Assembly (NCBI GenBank): GCA_038501785.1
Contig: JBAMJR010000065.1
Location: 5,964,501-6,028,500, forward strand
DNA length: 64,000 nt
Direction of reading: 5' to 3'
Source: Myoxocephalus aenaeus
Lineage: Eukaryota > Chordata > Actinopteri > Perciformes > Cottidae
Shown: positions 1 to 13,100 of the stretch, piece after piece
Position numbering within the stretch: position 1 is the stretch's first letter
Layout of the letters: each line of letters starts with the position of its first letter
Notes under the pieces: generated by a model
Told to the model about the DNA's origin: nothing
The model's database searches: none
The model's input: only the letters and a program-made list of their open reading frames with translations
Translations under genes and position numbers: made by a program

Positions 1-3000
1 CGCTGACGTTGGCTTTGATGGGGCTGCACCACACAGAGCCCTTGCCTGTTACCCGAGGGCCCGTCTGCCGCGCCCCTGACAGGCCGCCATATCAGCACCC
101 AACGGTGCTTCGGGAAGAATCCAGGAATGCTCTTTGAAGTTTTATTGAGCGGATAACTCCGAGCTATCAGTATGACATTGCGCTGTCCTCTTTAATCCAC
201 CGGGGGGCTCCACCAGCAGGTATCAGTTCACTATTGTGCTCGACCTCAAGACGGGGGCAAAAGCAACAAGGCCACCATTACTGCTTTGCCCCCCTGAAGG
301 CAGTTCCCTATTGACTGTTTTCCCTTTAGAGTATTGGCTCTCTCATTTGGCAAGGTTGCCTCTGTGGCACTGTCGTTTAAGACCGAAACCAGTCAAAGAC
401 AGATGATCTCATCTCGTAGATCGTAGATCATGTTCTCTCTCTCTCTCTCTCTGCAGAGTGGCATTCAGTGGGAGAGAAATGAAAATGCAACATGCTTTCT
501 CTCCCTTCCTACCTATCTGCCTCGGTTTATCTCACTCTTTCTCCACCCTCCCACCCCCTGTCTCTCCGGCTACTGTCGATTTTTTTTTAATTTTATTTTG
601 GCTGGGGCTCAACTGAGAGTGCCTTCTGTAATGTTTGGGTTGTCTCTAGTGACAACGCACAGCTTTGTTTTGACTAGCTGAGTCTGAAGCAGGATGTCAC
701 AACCCGGACTGAAGGAACATCGTGACCGCAAATGAATTAGAAATGTATTTTTAATAACGTGAAGGCGTGTGTACATGACAGAGGGAAGTGGGTAGAGACA
801 GAAATGGAGGATGCAAGGAGGAATTGTGATAGGAAAACTACTTGCCCCAAAAAGTCCCTTAAACTCCAGATGGGTGACAAATAAAATAAAAAAGGAATAC
901 AATTAGTAACAAAAGCGCATGTTTCCATTACTCTCATTAAAGTCCAGCGGTCTGGGTCGGCACTAATGCCCAACAGCATCTCAAATCCCTTGATCATCGT
1001 GGTTCTGGTAGAAGCAACACACATTATTGCAGTGAGAGGGGATTGGAGCTGCTATATCCCTGCCTTGATGATGACAAAGTACAACTTTCTCTTGATGCGG
1101 CGGGCATTTCACTAAATGTATGTACTCTGAATGTCTCTGGACTTCGTAATCCCCCTCGAGCCCCACATGCACTGTCTTTGTCTGCGGGGACCCCTGCTGT
1201 GTTCACTTCATCAATGAGAGTGACACAGACAGCCCCCCACCCCCCTTTTCCTCCCCCTCCTCATTGCAATAATCCATAACTAGAGGACAAAGGACTTGAC
1301 CCACTCTGTGGTATCATTTTGTGGGGGAGGGGGTGGGGGCCATGCTCGCCAGAAGATTGTTGTTTCAGCCTCAGGCCGTTATTTATAAACCGTAAGGAAA
1401 GTCAAGTTATTGAACAAAGCACCTTTTAACTTTTGGTTCATCATGAACTGCTTTGCGCGACATCTTGAGGCAGGAATATCTAGATACGAATATCACAGCA
1501 CATGCCCTTTTCAGTTGAACTCTGTCTAGAGTGAGGTCAAAGTTCAGGGGATAGATTGTCTGAACACCTGCTCTATTTTGCCGACAATGACCAATTTATC
1601 TGCACCAGATAGTAATTGAGTCCAATAGTTAATGCACATCAGTTGTTTTTTCTCCCACATTGTTCTCCCTTGGCGACGTTAGCATTGTAAACAGGAGCAC
1701 AGGGCAACTTTATGATGCTGACGATAAAGTAAACTACTGTCAAGAGGTTTCACCAGTTAATTGGATAGATGTCTTAATCGCTTTCTCTGCCTAATTTAAC
1801 CACATAACGACGTAAACACGTGTAATAATTGTCACTGGCAGGCTGGTGTGTGTCTGCCTCGCACACATCATTGCATACATAAGATGACGGTTCCCTCGAG
1901 GCTTGAGGTGCAATGCTGCATTTCATGCCTTTTTTAAAGTCTCTTTCTTTCACAGCATTCGGCTCCAGTAATTAGCTCGTAATGAGTTGAGGCAAGGAGC
2001 TGTTTCGCAGGCCGCGCTGCCCCGGAGGCAAATTGTCAAGCATCTCCACTGTCGGTCCCTCAATTGGATCCTTGAGTTATTTCCATTCAAGACTGAATAT
2101 GAACCGAAAAGCAAAAAGGAAGGACAGATTGCGTCGGTTCATACTCGTACGCAACAACCGTCGTGAGGACACTCCAAAGCCGAGCAGCCAGGCAACCAGC
2201 GCTTACACACACACACAAACACACACACACACACTCACACACACTCAACTGGAGTGGTGTTTCATCTCTCAATGCAGCGTTCAGTCTTTCAGAGTGAGGT
2301 AATACCACTCGGTATGTCTTGTCGGTCCACTGTGAACGGGTCTTGTTGTCGTGTTGCTAAACGCGCCGGCGTCACTGGATTGCCTTTCAGCACTGGTCGG
2401 CCTCAAGTATTTACAACTGGGGAACAATATTACAAAATGGACAACAAACACAGGAAGGCTGTAACGATTCTCAGACTTCTGCTCTATAATATGAAAGAAA
2501 GTTAGGGAATAAAAAGAAGACATTTGGATCATCATAACGTCTGCCTTTGATTAGTTTGTGGGGGGGGGGGGGGGGGGAATAAGAGTTGAAGGAGAGGGGG
2601 GAACACTTTCTTTTGTTTGGCTCCAAAGAAGATTTTAAAAAAAGGCCTATTTTGACATTTATAAACTCTTCTGAAAGCCGAAGAAGAAAAGTCCTGTGAA
2701 GGAGACGTGAGCCATGTGGAGGCTGAGGGGTAATCTGAGTCTGCTGCCAGATGCATCACATATGTGCCGAGGCAATATCCAGCGCGAGCGCCGCGCTCTG
2801 GAGTGCATCCTCCTCCTCCTCCCGAGCGAGCGAGCGCCAACAGCCGTGTTCCTGCAGATTGAACACGATAATGCGAGGGGGGTGAGCGATAAAGAACCCG
2901 GAGACAGTCACAGTTATCAGGCGTACTCTCGTGAAAAGAATAAGCCTCTTTGGGGGGGGAATTACGCCGGTGACAATTTTGGCCGGTGTATTAGTTCCCA

Positions 3001-4064
3001 TGTGGCCAGGTGATTAATCACAGGCGAGCGAGCCAATTGGCAGCTCGCTCTCAAGGCAATTAGTTGACCGTGAGCGATTCCGAGTGAGCGAACCGAGTGC
3101 TCAATGATCACATTGCTGCTTGTTTGATGCGTGGAATGTTTCTTGACGTGAATGCAATAGCGTTCCAAGGCGGAGGAATGTGCTCAGGGGTTGGTGTCAT
3201 TTCTTTAGCGATGGCTTGGGGGGGGATTCAAACTGACTTAAAGAACAAAGAAGATACATTATACTTACTTACTTCCAAATGAACTCCTAAAAAAGTAAAT
3301 CTATGTTTGAGAATGCACTGCTTTTAATTTTTTTAGCTTTTCACACCATTCACCCAGAATGGCCCAAAGGACCTATACATGTGTATAACATATCTATGAT
3401 TATCATCGTCATGACTGGGAATCATTCTGTTATGGTGATGTACTGTAAAACCCATTGTTTTGTTCACCCATAGGAGGCGCTGGTGTTTTCATATGGGACA
3501 GGTGGCCTACATACACTTCCACTGCATTTGGTGAGGTTCCTGTGGCTTCCTGCTTTGAATGTTTGTAGCCTGATAGGTGACTGGTTCCTATTGCTAGTCC
3601 CCATCCAATCCTCTCCCTCAGATTCCCATTCAAGGTTTTATGTGGTACACAACTACACAACACCAAAGCCCCGTCTCGCCGGCGTGCTGGGGATGCAGAG
3701 AATCTGAGATTCTGAACATACTGATTAAGTCCAGAAGATGCAATTGACCTTTGCCATTCTTGTGTTGATGGTCCGTTTTGCAATGCACGCTCCAGTAGCA
3801 AGTCATCCCTCCGTCATCATGCTTTGACCACGTTTGGTGTCCATGTGTTCTCGTGCCGTGTTGTAAATGTAAGTGCGTGTGCATGCGTGTGCCGTTTAGA
3901 CAGGGATGTCTGCGAATCGACGATAATTCAATAACTTCATGTTCATTTACATTTATAGCCTCAGCATCTCTAACTGCTCCACATGGAAAACACTACAGAG
4001 TCGTCGTCGTCCCCGTGCTAACTCCGTATGTTGAAGCCTCCTCTTCATTGTCTTTCTTTCACAG
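1..4064 (+). other. sdk2: Last intron of the sidekick gene (partial)
   Basis: This is non-coding sequence upstream of the terminal sidekick exon. It ends with a pyrimidine-rich acceptor (TCTTTCTTTCACAG, finishing at 4064). I found no open stretch that resembles sidekick fibronectin, transmembrane or cytoplasmic sequence, so the preceding exon must lie left of the window. The intron contains a CA microsatellite near 2207-2247, an 18-base G run at 2560-2577 and a CTCF-like motif at 3467-3480. Open frames here are short and repeat-driven. Confidence 0.75.
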
Positions 4065-4544
4065 GGCAGCGACAGTGAGTACGAGGTGGACCCCAACCGG
4101 CAGAAGACGCACTCCTTCGTCAACCACTACATCAGCGACCCCACTTACTACAACTCCTGGCGGCGCCAACAGAAAGGCATATCCCGGGCCCAGGCCTACA
4201 GCTACACCGAGTCCGAGTCGGGCGACCCGGACCACTGCGCCCCGCCGCCGCTGCCTCCTCTACCTCCACTGCCGCCCCAGCTCAGCTCGCCCAGCCCCCA
4301 GCTCAGCTCGCCCAGCCCCCAGCCTCAGCAAGCCCAGGGCCAGCCTCAGGGCCCGCCTCTGGGCCCACCCCAGGGCCCGCCCCAGGGCCAAGGCAGCCTG
4401 TTTAGGCCCAAAGGCAGCCGGACTCCGACCCCCTCCCAACAGAGCTCCAACCCCCCCAGCCAGCACAGCACCCTCTACAGGCCCCCCAGCAGCCTGGCCC
4501 CTGGCTCGCGGGCCCCAATCGCTGGCTTCTCCTCCTTTGTGTGA
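4065..4544 (+). CDS. sdk2: Protein sidekick (probably sidekick-2), terminal coding exon, 159 residues
   Basis: This is the end of the cytoplasmic tail of sidekick, a large immunoglobulin/fibronectin-III homophilic adhesion protein that guides synaptic lamina choice in the retina. The exon opens in phase 0 after the acceptor at 4061-4064 and starts GSDSEYEVDPN. It continues with SFVNHYISDPTYYNSW and a TYR-containing YSYTESESG stretch, and ends APGSRAPIAGFSSFV before TGA at 4542-4544. These blocks are hallmarks of vertebrate sidekick tails. The last residues form a PDZ ligand, known in the family to bind MAGI scaffolds. Between about residues 55 and 110 lies a Pro/Gln-rich insertion containing an exact 21 bp tandem duplication; I recall mammalian SDK2 as shorter here. 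Sidekick-1 has a similar tail, so the choice of sdk2 rests largely on the neighbouring cdc42ep4, which follows SDK2 in the same orientation in human. Everything upstream of this exon is outside the window. Confidence 0.9.
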   Translation, partial: GSDSEYEVDPNRQKTHSFVNHYISDPTYYNSWRRQQKGISRAQAYSYTESESGDPDHCAPPPLPPLPPLPPQLSSPSPQLSSPSPQPQQAQGQPQGPPLGPPQGPPQGQGSLFRPKGSRTPTPSQQSSNPPSQHSTLYRPPSSLAPGSRAPIAGFSSFV

Positions 4545-5629
4545 AAAAATGCTGAAAAAGGGACATCAAAACTTCTGGAAATATCTACCCCCACCGTGTG
4601 TTGAAGGAGAACACAGAAGCGCGCAGTCAACCCATTCAAGTCATTTACGGCTCTCGTGCTTTTGATTACTTTTATTTCCTCTTTTTTTTTATACGTGTTA
4701 CTGTTCTTTAGTCAGCCTGGAAACACGCGGAACACTATGAGACTTTATTTACTTTATTGTTTAATGTGTGGAAAGTGTGCCAGTGTAGATTTCTCCCACC
4801 AGTTGATAAAATACTCTCTGCATCATTTTTTTTTTTTTGCGTTTCTTTTTGCTATTTGAACTATTTGCATGCATGACTTTTTCTCCCCTTTTTTTTTGTT
4901 GTTACTTTTCCTTGGAAACATTCAAATGGTAATCTCTTTGATTCTGTACAAAGTCACAAGAATCTTTGAAAACACATGCATATAAATATATATATATATA
5001 TATATATAAACATATATATAGTAGATGTACCTAAAAGACTAAATCAAGTCAATGCAGAGTCTGCGTTGATAGAGACTGAAAACACAATATGACGGAGCCA
5101 TATTGTGGAAGTGAAAGGACAAGTGATGGTTTGGACTGGATGAACTGGATGTAAAAACGACAAAAATGAGGACAGACGTGGATGTGGAACTTCATGCCAA
5201 ATTGAACACATTTCAATGTGTTGGCGGGGGAGATTCTTAGCGGACATTGGCGACACCACCCATGCTGTCTCGAGCCTACAGCGCACTAATGCATAGAAAA
5301 ATCTGACATCTGGCCGTGGCGGGGTCAAACGTCAATGACTGTGCCGTGCCCGAGGGATCCTGCAGATATATGAAATGAGTGTATATCTGTTCAAGTGAAA
5401 GTGTTTCAGTCGTTTTTTTTGTGAGTGTGTTAAAGTGGATCAGAGATGCCTTGATAGAGAAACAGTTATTTATGATATCTGGTACCAATTGTTACTGAAA
5501 CTGCTGAGGGTGCCCTTGACTGAGGCATTGTAATGGCTGGCCTCCGAGAGCCTTCTTTTAATCCTGACAGATGTGGGCTGTGAATTCATTTGCATTCACG
5601 ACCCATATGTCTTTTTCACCCTTTGCTGG

Positions 5630-5672
<43 letters not shown>

Positions 5673-6440
5673 CAGTCTCATTCTGCATACGTCTGCCGAA
5701 ATGCTTTGAAATCTGACCCGAGAGCGTCGGACTGGCACGGTCACATGTGGGCACAGCTGCTGGTTCTGCAAAAAAATGTTAACAGTGAGATTTTGATAAG
5801 AAACAAAGTTGTTGTTGTTTTTTTTTCTTCTTCTCTGCTGGTATAACTCTTCTTTTCTGTCTCTGCTCACAATCACGGGGCAGCGCTGAGCCTACGCCGA
5901 GAGATGATGTCATTGAATTGCCTCACCTCTTTCCCTTTTGTGTAATCAATCACGCTGTACTATTCAGGTGTGACTGTATCGTCCCAAATGCTAATGCATT
6001 TGTGTGCGCGTGTGTGTGTGTGTGTGTCTGTGTGTGTGCGCGCGTGCATGTGTATGTGTGCGTGTGATTACACTTCTTGTGCATAAGCTTTACAGATCAT
6101 TCACTGTGTGTCTGGTTATAAAGAGATTGTCCTGCAGCATCTGTAAACCTGCCTGGAGTAACGCCACAGAGGGCTGGCACCGTCCGGCCGCCCCGCCAGG
6201 CGCACTCATAACGCTATAGTGAAGACTCAGTGGTGTGTTCCTAGTTTTCATAGTTAAAAAAAAAAAAAAAAGAAAGGAAGAAAGAAAAAAAAAAAGATTT
6301 CACTTTTTTTATTTTATTTTTTATTTTATTCCTCTGTGGGGTGATTTCATTGTACGCAACAAAAGCTTATCATGCAGAATCTGAATGAATATATGATCAC
6401 AGTACATTTCTGAAATAAATTATTTTTGAATGTTAGCAGT
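4545..6440 (+). other. sdk2: Probable 3'UTR of the sidekick gene
   Basis: The sequence after the sidekick stop is AT-rich and has no plausible exon. The first good polyadenylation signal is AATAAA at 6414-6419, followed by T-rich sequence, so cleavage near 6435-6440 is proposed. The interval holds a TA-rich tract (about 4980-5023), a CA repeat (5638-5671), a TG repeat (about 6003-6063) and A-rich and T-rich runs at 6255-6330. The 3' end is inferred from motifs alone; a shorter or longer UTR is possible. Confidence 0.5.
6414..6419 (+). terminator. sdk2: Polyadenylation signal AATAAA, sidekick gene
   Basis: This is a canonical hexamer in TGAAATAAATTATTTTT, about 1.87 kb after the sidekick stop codon, with a T-rich stretch immediately downstream. 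I found no canonical AATAAA earlier in the UTR. Confidence 0.45.
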
Positions 6441-9400
6441 TCTGGTGCTCAATTGAAAACTGGATACAGGAGGATCAACTTTTGCCACAACAAAACCCCA
6501 CGATCAGCGCTCCAGCACCGTGACTCGAAAAACAACATAAACGCGCCGGTTGCGCAGCACGTGGTCCGCCTTGCACTAATGACGAGAGGAAACAGAGGTC
6601 GCCTTGATGGGACTCCACTCCTCTAACCCACTAACACTGTGTATCAGCAGTGGATGAAAGAATGTAAACTAAGGGCTATTTTTCAGTCTGCGTGCACCTT
6701 TTTAATTTGTATTTCCAGGTAAACAGTGAGCGTGTGAAATACCTGCGGGACATATCGTGTCACGGGAAAAAAGGCGCCTTACCTTTTAGTCGAGAAAAAC
6801 ATCAAAGGGAAGCGTGCAGAAATGCTCCGAGTGTAAATGCGTTTTTAGCGCATAGGTCTGTCTGCGGCTAATTGGTTGATGAAATTTCACCTAACCTTAG
6901 TGTTACTCAGGGCAGCAATAAATTGGATCAGTGCAGATGCTGTGAAATCCTGTTATCTGGTTGCAAATGTCCCCTCCGGACTGTTTCCATCTTCCTCTGT
7001 GCTCCGCCACAATTCATTAGCTCATCATTCGTTCCTTGGTCGAATGAACTGGCTCAGATGGCCCTTTAAACCTATCGGGCTGCACATAAAGTGATCCCTA
7101 TATATGTATTTAAGGCCGAAGCAATGTGTTCGAAAAAGTACCTGAACTAACAGACACACACTTGCATGACGGGAAGCACATGCACATTGTCAGATATGGT
7201 GTTGGATGCTAATTGGATAACATTGGACTTGATCCAGGGCTAACCTACTAAACACACGGGCCTGAGAAGGAGATTAGATGGGACAGAACAGGGAACTGGA
7301 ACGAGCGCGTCCAGAGATCTAATCCCTTACTTTTGAAAACACATGGGAAATGTCCCTTTCCGACCGAGGAATCACAGACAGGAGGCATTTCACTTGCTTA
7401 AAATAAAAATCCATTTCCTTCTGTCTCTCTTCAGCTCTCCCTCAGGAAATGAATGACAGAAGAAAGCGAGCCGGTGGTCCCTGTTTAAAAAAAAAGGGAG
7501 CCCAGTGTACTAAATATCTCTGAGCTTTGAGAACCCACAGTTGGAATAATAAAGGATTCAGACAGAAGGTGTAGTTCAAAGGAGTTTGAAACCCTGAATT
7601 TAATTGCCTCATTTGCGAGCTTCACTGAGGGTGGTTTGAGGATATGAAGAGGATATACTGGCTGTTGGAGAGGGGATACTAATTTGAGAAAGGGGGACGT
7701 TCCCCGAGTGCCGTTCATGAATGCCTTTTCTAATGCGCTGATTGGTGGATGCTTAAATTGGTTTCTGACTCAATGCACATTACGACCGTAGACATTTCCG
7801 TTGGTCCGTTTGCCCCGGACAATCTCTGCCTCTTCTTGCAGTTTGGATGGACGCTACATTTTTCCACGGTGTGTGGTTCAAGGGAAGATCTACTTAAAGA
7901 TCCGAGGTGACTCAAAATTGTGACATAAATTGGTCAAATTGTTGGATGAAGTCATTCGGTCCACAATTATTTTTATCGCCGTTGGTTTGTCCCGTTGACA
8001 GGTTTCCAGCTAGAAGAGAAAACCCTCTCGTGTCCCAATTTCTTACTGTAGGCGGCCCAGGCTGTGTTCATTATGTAACGGGTAACACAAAGCCACACAA
8101 GGAAGCAATGGTTGAATAAGGGGCCCGCTTCAGGGAGTGATGTGCCATCAAAGTTGTTTTTTTGTACTGCATACAATCACTGAAGTTCTAAAGGACGCAA
8201 AAAAAAAGAGCTTCCCATGAAACTCCACTAATTGGTCCATCATGTATTAATATATGCCCTGATGATATTTACAGATGGGCCATTGAGGCTTTTAGAGGAA
8301 CGGAGTTACAGGAGTTCACACCTGAGGACCAGATGACTCTTGTAACCTCGTACGCACAAGTTCCTTTCTACTCAACGATTGTACATTTGTTTTGGGTGTG
8401 TGAAATTAAAGGGCCTTGTGAATGTTATCTGGAAGTTGTCAAAAATAATTGGAGTAAAGTGCACCAAATCAACCCTAATTACCTTCTTGGCTATTTTAAG
8501 TCCGTACTAATATAAATCAATGTGTTTGGACCTTTAATTACAGTAATGGGCTACCTTGCGGTACATTTGCGGTACATTATGCTACAAATCATACGCGGGA
8601 AGAACATGAATTCCTGCCAAATTGTATGGACTCCTGCTTGAACACTTCTAATATTAAGTGAGTATTTTGAATTATTAGGCTGTAATCATAATGTACTATT
8701 CAATCTAGCCAACATACTATGTACAGTACAAGTATGTATTTGTGTCTCGTTGCATGCAAGTATGGTTGTGATCATACAACATTTTAAGGAAGAAACCCGA
8801 AGCACAGGCCTTTACAACACGCAGGCATACAAGTTCACTATAGCAGGTTTTACCAATTATTTTTAAAAAGTCACTGGAAAAGTCAACTGGAATAAAGAGA
8901 AAGGCTCAACCCATTGGGAAATACATGTATTTCGCTTTCTTGTCAGGGGTTTTGACTGGATTGGAGATTTTATACCACTGTCGTGCCCGTTTATTCCCAT
9001 CAAAGGTTTTTAAACAAATAGTTTGACTTCTGAGTATAGAATTCAGATGAAAATACTTGGATCTTCCGGCGGTCTTCCTCATCCAGGGGGCCCTGAGATG
9101 AAGCGCACCAGCGTTTCCTTTAACCCACTCGGTCCAGACTCATTCATATTCATGTGGACATACGACAGAAAATAACTTTGAATTCGGCAATTAGTGCTTT
9201 TTACAACTTTATTCAAGTGATCGTACTGATTTTACCTCAACAACAAACAAACACAAATATCCGCTGGGTTACAAGTGTCTCTTTCCCTTTTAAGTCTATG
9301 GAATACAAGTTTATTTGTATTTTTTAATTGTAATTGCACCATTTGGTCACAATGTAGAAATTTGCTGCAAGGCCCAGCGCACTTCCAGGGGGGCTTAGAG

Positions 9401-9800
9401 CTAAGCAACTATTGCGAGAAAGTGTGATTGCCCATTCCAGATAACAGACAGTTACTCCATACAATGAAAAGCTTATTTTGCTAGGTCCTCCTTACACACA
9501 GAATTGCAATAAACTTAAGGTAAAAACAAATTTGAATTTGAATTAAGAATACAAAAAAACATTGCTATAAATGCTAATAGTATAAGAAAATATATAAAAT
9601 AAGGCACACAAATATGACAACAGTGTTGCACAATCAGTTTCACTGAGTGTATAAAGTGCATTGTTACAAAATGCCTTCCCCTTTAAATGTCCCACTCTTT
9701 GCAAAAAAACTAACATTTGAAGATCTTATTTAATTTCCATTAGTCCTGCACTGAAAGCCTTGGGGAGCCCCACCAAGTTGAAGTTCTGCCTATGTGTTGT
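6441..9800. other. Intergenic spacer between sdk2 and cdc42ep4
   Basis: I see no gene here. The sequence is AT-rich and mostly unique, with short open frames that resemble no known protein. It contains no long microsatellite and no transposon end that I recognise. Base composition changes sharply to GC-rich near 9.82 kb, where the cdc42ep4 promoter begins. Confidence 0.6.
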
Positions 9801-9824
9801 GGATGAAAAGGGGCTCTGTCCCTT

Positions 9825-10184
9825 TAAATCGCGGCAGGAGGCGGGGCTATCCGGCGCCGGAGGGGAGGGGCCGAGGAGGGAGGAGGAGGAGTATCAGGAG
9901 GGGGCGGGGGGAGGGCCTGCTTTGTGCGCCACACACACACACACACACACGCGAACTAAACGGACATTGGAGGACCATCAAGGGAACTGTCCCGGCGTGA
10001 CTCTGCTGCTTCTCCCGTCGAGGACCAAAAAACAACAACTAAAACTGACTTTTTAGTGTGTTTTTGACGCGGAGGCTTCTTCCTCCTGCTCCGCCGTCCT
10101 CCTCGGTCGTTTCCCCCCGGAAAAGTTGAGCGGAATATAAACCTGAAAACTTCGCCCGTCGCTCCGGGAAAACCGTAAAGAAAG
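9825..10184 (+). promoter_or_regulatory. cdc42ep4: CpG-rich promoter and noncoding first exon of cdc42ep4
   Basis: GC and CpG content rises abruptly, with GC-box (Sp1-like) sequences AGGCGGGGCT near 9839 and GGGGGCGGGGGGAGGG near 9900. These are followed by a short CA repeat and a CpG-containing leader. The leader ends at a good donor, AAAG|GTAACA, with the exon ending at 10184. No TATA box is seen at the expected spacing, as is usual for CpG-island promoters. CDC42EP genes typically have noncoding 5' exons far from a single coding exon, and the next + strand gene with an acceptor just before its start is cdc42ep4 at 24136. The transcription start is not resolvable; about 9950 is a guess. Pairing of this donor with the 24136 acceptor is inferred. 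Confidence 0.6.
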
Positions 10185-13100
10185 GTAACATGTCACCGTG
10201 TTGTTGTTGCTGTTGTTGTTGTTGTTGTTTCAGGGTTGACTGAGCGGCTGTGTCCGCGAGGGACTCCGTGCTCAGTCATATAGTTTCCAGCTCTGTTGGG
10301 GTCAGAAACCAATGGCGTGAAATCTGCATCTCATTTGAATGTGAGCCCTGCTGCTTGTGGTCAATCAGCACATTGCAGCAAGAGGGACAACAATGAGCCC
10401 CGAGGCGTCCTGTGTGTCCTGCGTCGGCCAGGTGGAACTGGAGCTATGAGTCAGCACTTTTGGGTTGAAGGGAATATGTTTTTGTAACAAATTATGCGTT
10501 ACAATTTACTCTTTGTTTACCTCTTTTTCATTTGTACTTCCGTTACTGAGAAACTTTGCTATTTGGCCTCAAAGTTGTGCAGAGCTCCTGTTTTCTTCAC
10601 ACATATATATATATATATATATCATGGGATCTCCAACCATAAAAGTGTTTTTAGATTGCTGACCTGAGGCAACCCTTTTTTTTTTTTTTCTCCAAGAAAT
10701 CTTGCTTTGTATAATTGTTTTTTTATGAAACTACATCAATGAAGGGAGTCATTTAACCTAGTTAATGACTCCTTTCATTTGCTCATTGTGGTTTTAGGCT
10801 TTACTGAAAGAAGGTTATTCCACACGTGGGACCCTCCATTTGGAGTCCCACCTCTGCACACCAATTACACCAACGAATACAATCTTGAATAGTTCACTTG
10901 TTCAGTAGACAGAGCCTGGAGTCGGTGTCCCAAATAACTATTTCCAGCAACGGGACAGGATGTGGTTCTAATCAGAACGGGACAGATGGACTCAAAAGCA
11001 GCCGAGTGCAAAAACTCCTCACAGAGAGTTACGTAACATTAATGCTCTGCTACTCTCTGGGATTTTTACCAAGAGCCGTATCCCTCACTCCCCAATTTGT
11101 CCACTTTCCCTTGTCATTAGTGAGTCGCCCCTGTTTGTGTTTACACACCTGGCTCTCGCCCCCCTTCGTGGTCGCCTGGCCCGATAAACTGGGTAATTGA
11201 CTCTGGAATACCCAGCGTGTACCTGCCCATCCTCATTCATCGGGCTTGACTTTAACGGCGCTGACCGTAAAAGTCTGCAGGCCCGTTTTTATAACTTCCA
11301 GTTTAATTATTCCTCGCTCGCTGTTGGTAATCAAGCCTTCGGCCTCGTTAAACCTGCCGGTCTGGACAAAAGCGGGCGGGCGGGCGGGCGTTGTTGACGG
11401 ATGGGCCCGGCCTCGGTGGGTTCTTTGTACCGTTGCCCTCTGACCCCCATCTGGTACGCTCACGCATACACAAACCGCTCTAAGGTCTTTTTTTTTTTTT
11501 GCTTGATGAATCATTTACTCAACACTGTACTAGCAGCTCTGCGATAAAGCAGAAGTGAGCCATCTGGAGAGGGTCGAGGCGCCAAGGTCACCCTCCTCCT
11601 GGTCGCCACCATCACGTCGCCGGCGGCCCCCCCCCCCCCTTCTCCCCGAGTGTCTCCGTGCTTTTTCTGTGTCTTTTCCAGTGACTGAAGTGGAGCGTAA
11701 TCCTCCAGGCCTTTCAGCTCCTTTATTGTATGACTTCTCCAGAGCTGCCCGGCAGATATCTCTCCAACAAGATGTATTGTGTGCACTGCAGAGTCAGAGG
11801 GGAGGGTGAGAGGAAGGGAGGGGGTGTGTGTATGTGTGTGTGTGTCATCTCTGACTGACTGACTGTGCTTTTTTCCCGCAATGGAGGCTATTTCAGTTAG
11901 CTCTGGAGGTTTCTGCTGCTGCGTAGTGAGGAAGCTGGCTACCTGCCCAACTCTTGGCTGCGCTGAGGTCATTTTATATTTATTTTTTTGTACTGGAAAG
12001 AGTATGAGTGTGAGTGGGGGTTGGGAGGAGGCAGTTGGGTTCATTTGCACTCTAGAAAACTTCAGGCAGTTTGTTAAAGCGGAGGGCAACTAATATCCTC
12101 GTGAAACGACACCCAAGTCAGTATTTTATTTATGTGTGTGTGTGTGTGTGTGTCCGGATTTCGTAATAAGTAGAGGTTTTATTGTATGGAGTAAAAGCTT
12201 TTTCGCTTTTCCTTTTTATACGAGAGAAGAAATACAAGTTGGTCAACTGGATGTGATGACTTGCTGTGCTTTGCATGTTCCTTGTTGCTTCCCATGCCTC
12301 AGGAAATGCCGATGTAAATTGTTTGGCGGCCGCTGTAATCCGCCTGCCTTTTTTATCCCTTTGCTCCGCAGGAGGCCGACGGGGAGCGATGGGAGAAAGT
12401 CTTGACATTTTGGTCTTCTGCATGGCGTCGTTGCAATTACGTGACCCCCCACACAAAAGGGCCAACAGTTGGGGGAGGGGGGGGGGGGGGGAGTGTGTTG
12501 TGATTTAGTTGTCACTGTAAGTGGATCAGCTTTGAGTCCAATTCAAAATGGCAGCTGTAATGTGTAGAAAACCTCACTTATTGAAACATTATTGGACGTG
12601 TTTCGGTAACTGTGGGGGCTGTGGACGCCGCCACAGTTTCTGTGAATTATCAATCCCTTCAAAAGGTGACGGATGTGTCATTTTTTTTTCTCTCCAGCTG
12701 TTGATACTGGAAAGCGCCGAGGCTTTACGCTGAACTCCCAGAGGAGAGGTGTTTCGTCTCAGACAATCGCAGGATTCACCCCCCGCCTGCAAAGAAAGCA
12801 GCAAAGGTCTTTGAACTTTGGAGAGAAATCATGGCACGTATTTTTTTTTTTTTAACACGCTTCACGTGGAAATGGAATCCAATGTCATGCAAATGTCTCT
12901 TTGGGCGTTTCGCAGAAACCTGTTTTGAAACAAATGAACCAGATCAGTATCCGTCAAAATGGAGATTCACATAATGTAGCTCTGTGGTTTCCAAACGTTA
13001 GTAGCTTGTGGTCCTCCTTTAGGAACAAAGCTTGGATCCCTTTGTTTCAAGTTGCCTGTGATGGTTTGCCAAAGAGTGGTTTTGTTTTTCTTTCTTTCAT

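Noticed and set aside
3853..4665. Long frame overlapping the sidekick exon in another phase
   Set aside because: It is the GC-rich shadow of the real exon (Pro/Ala/Arg-rich) and reads through the splice acceptor.
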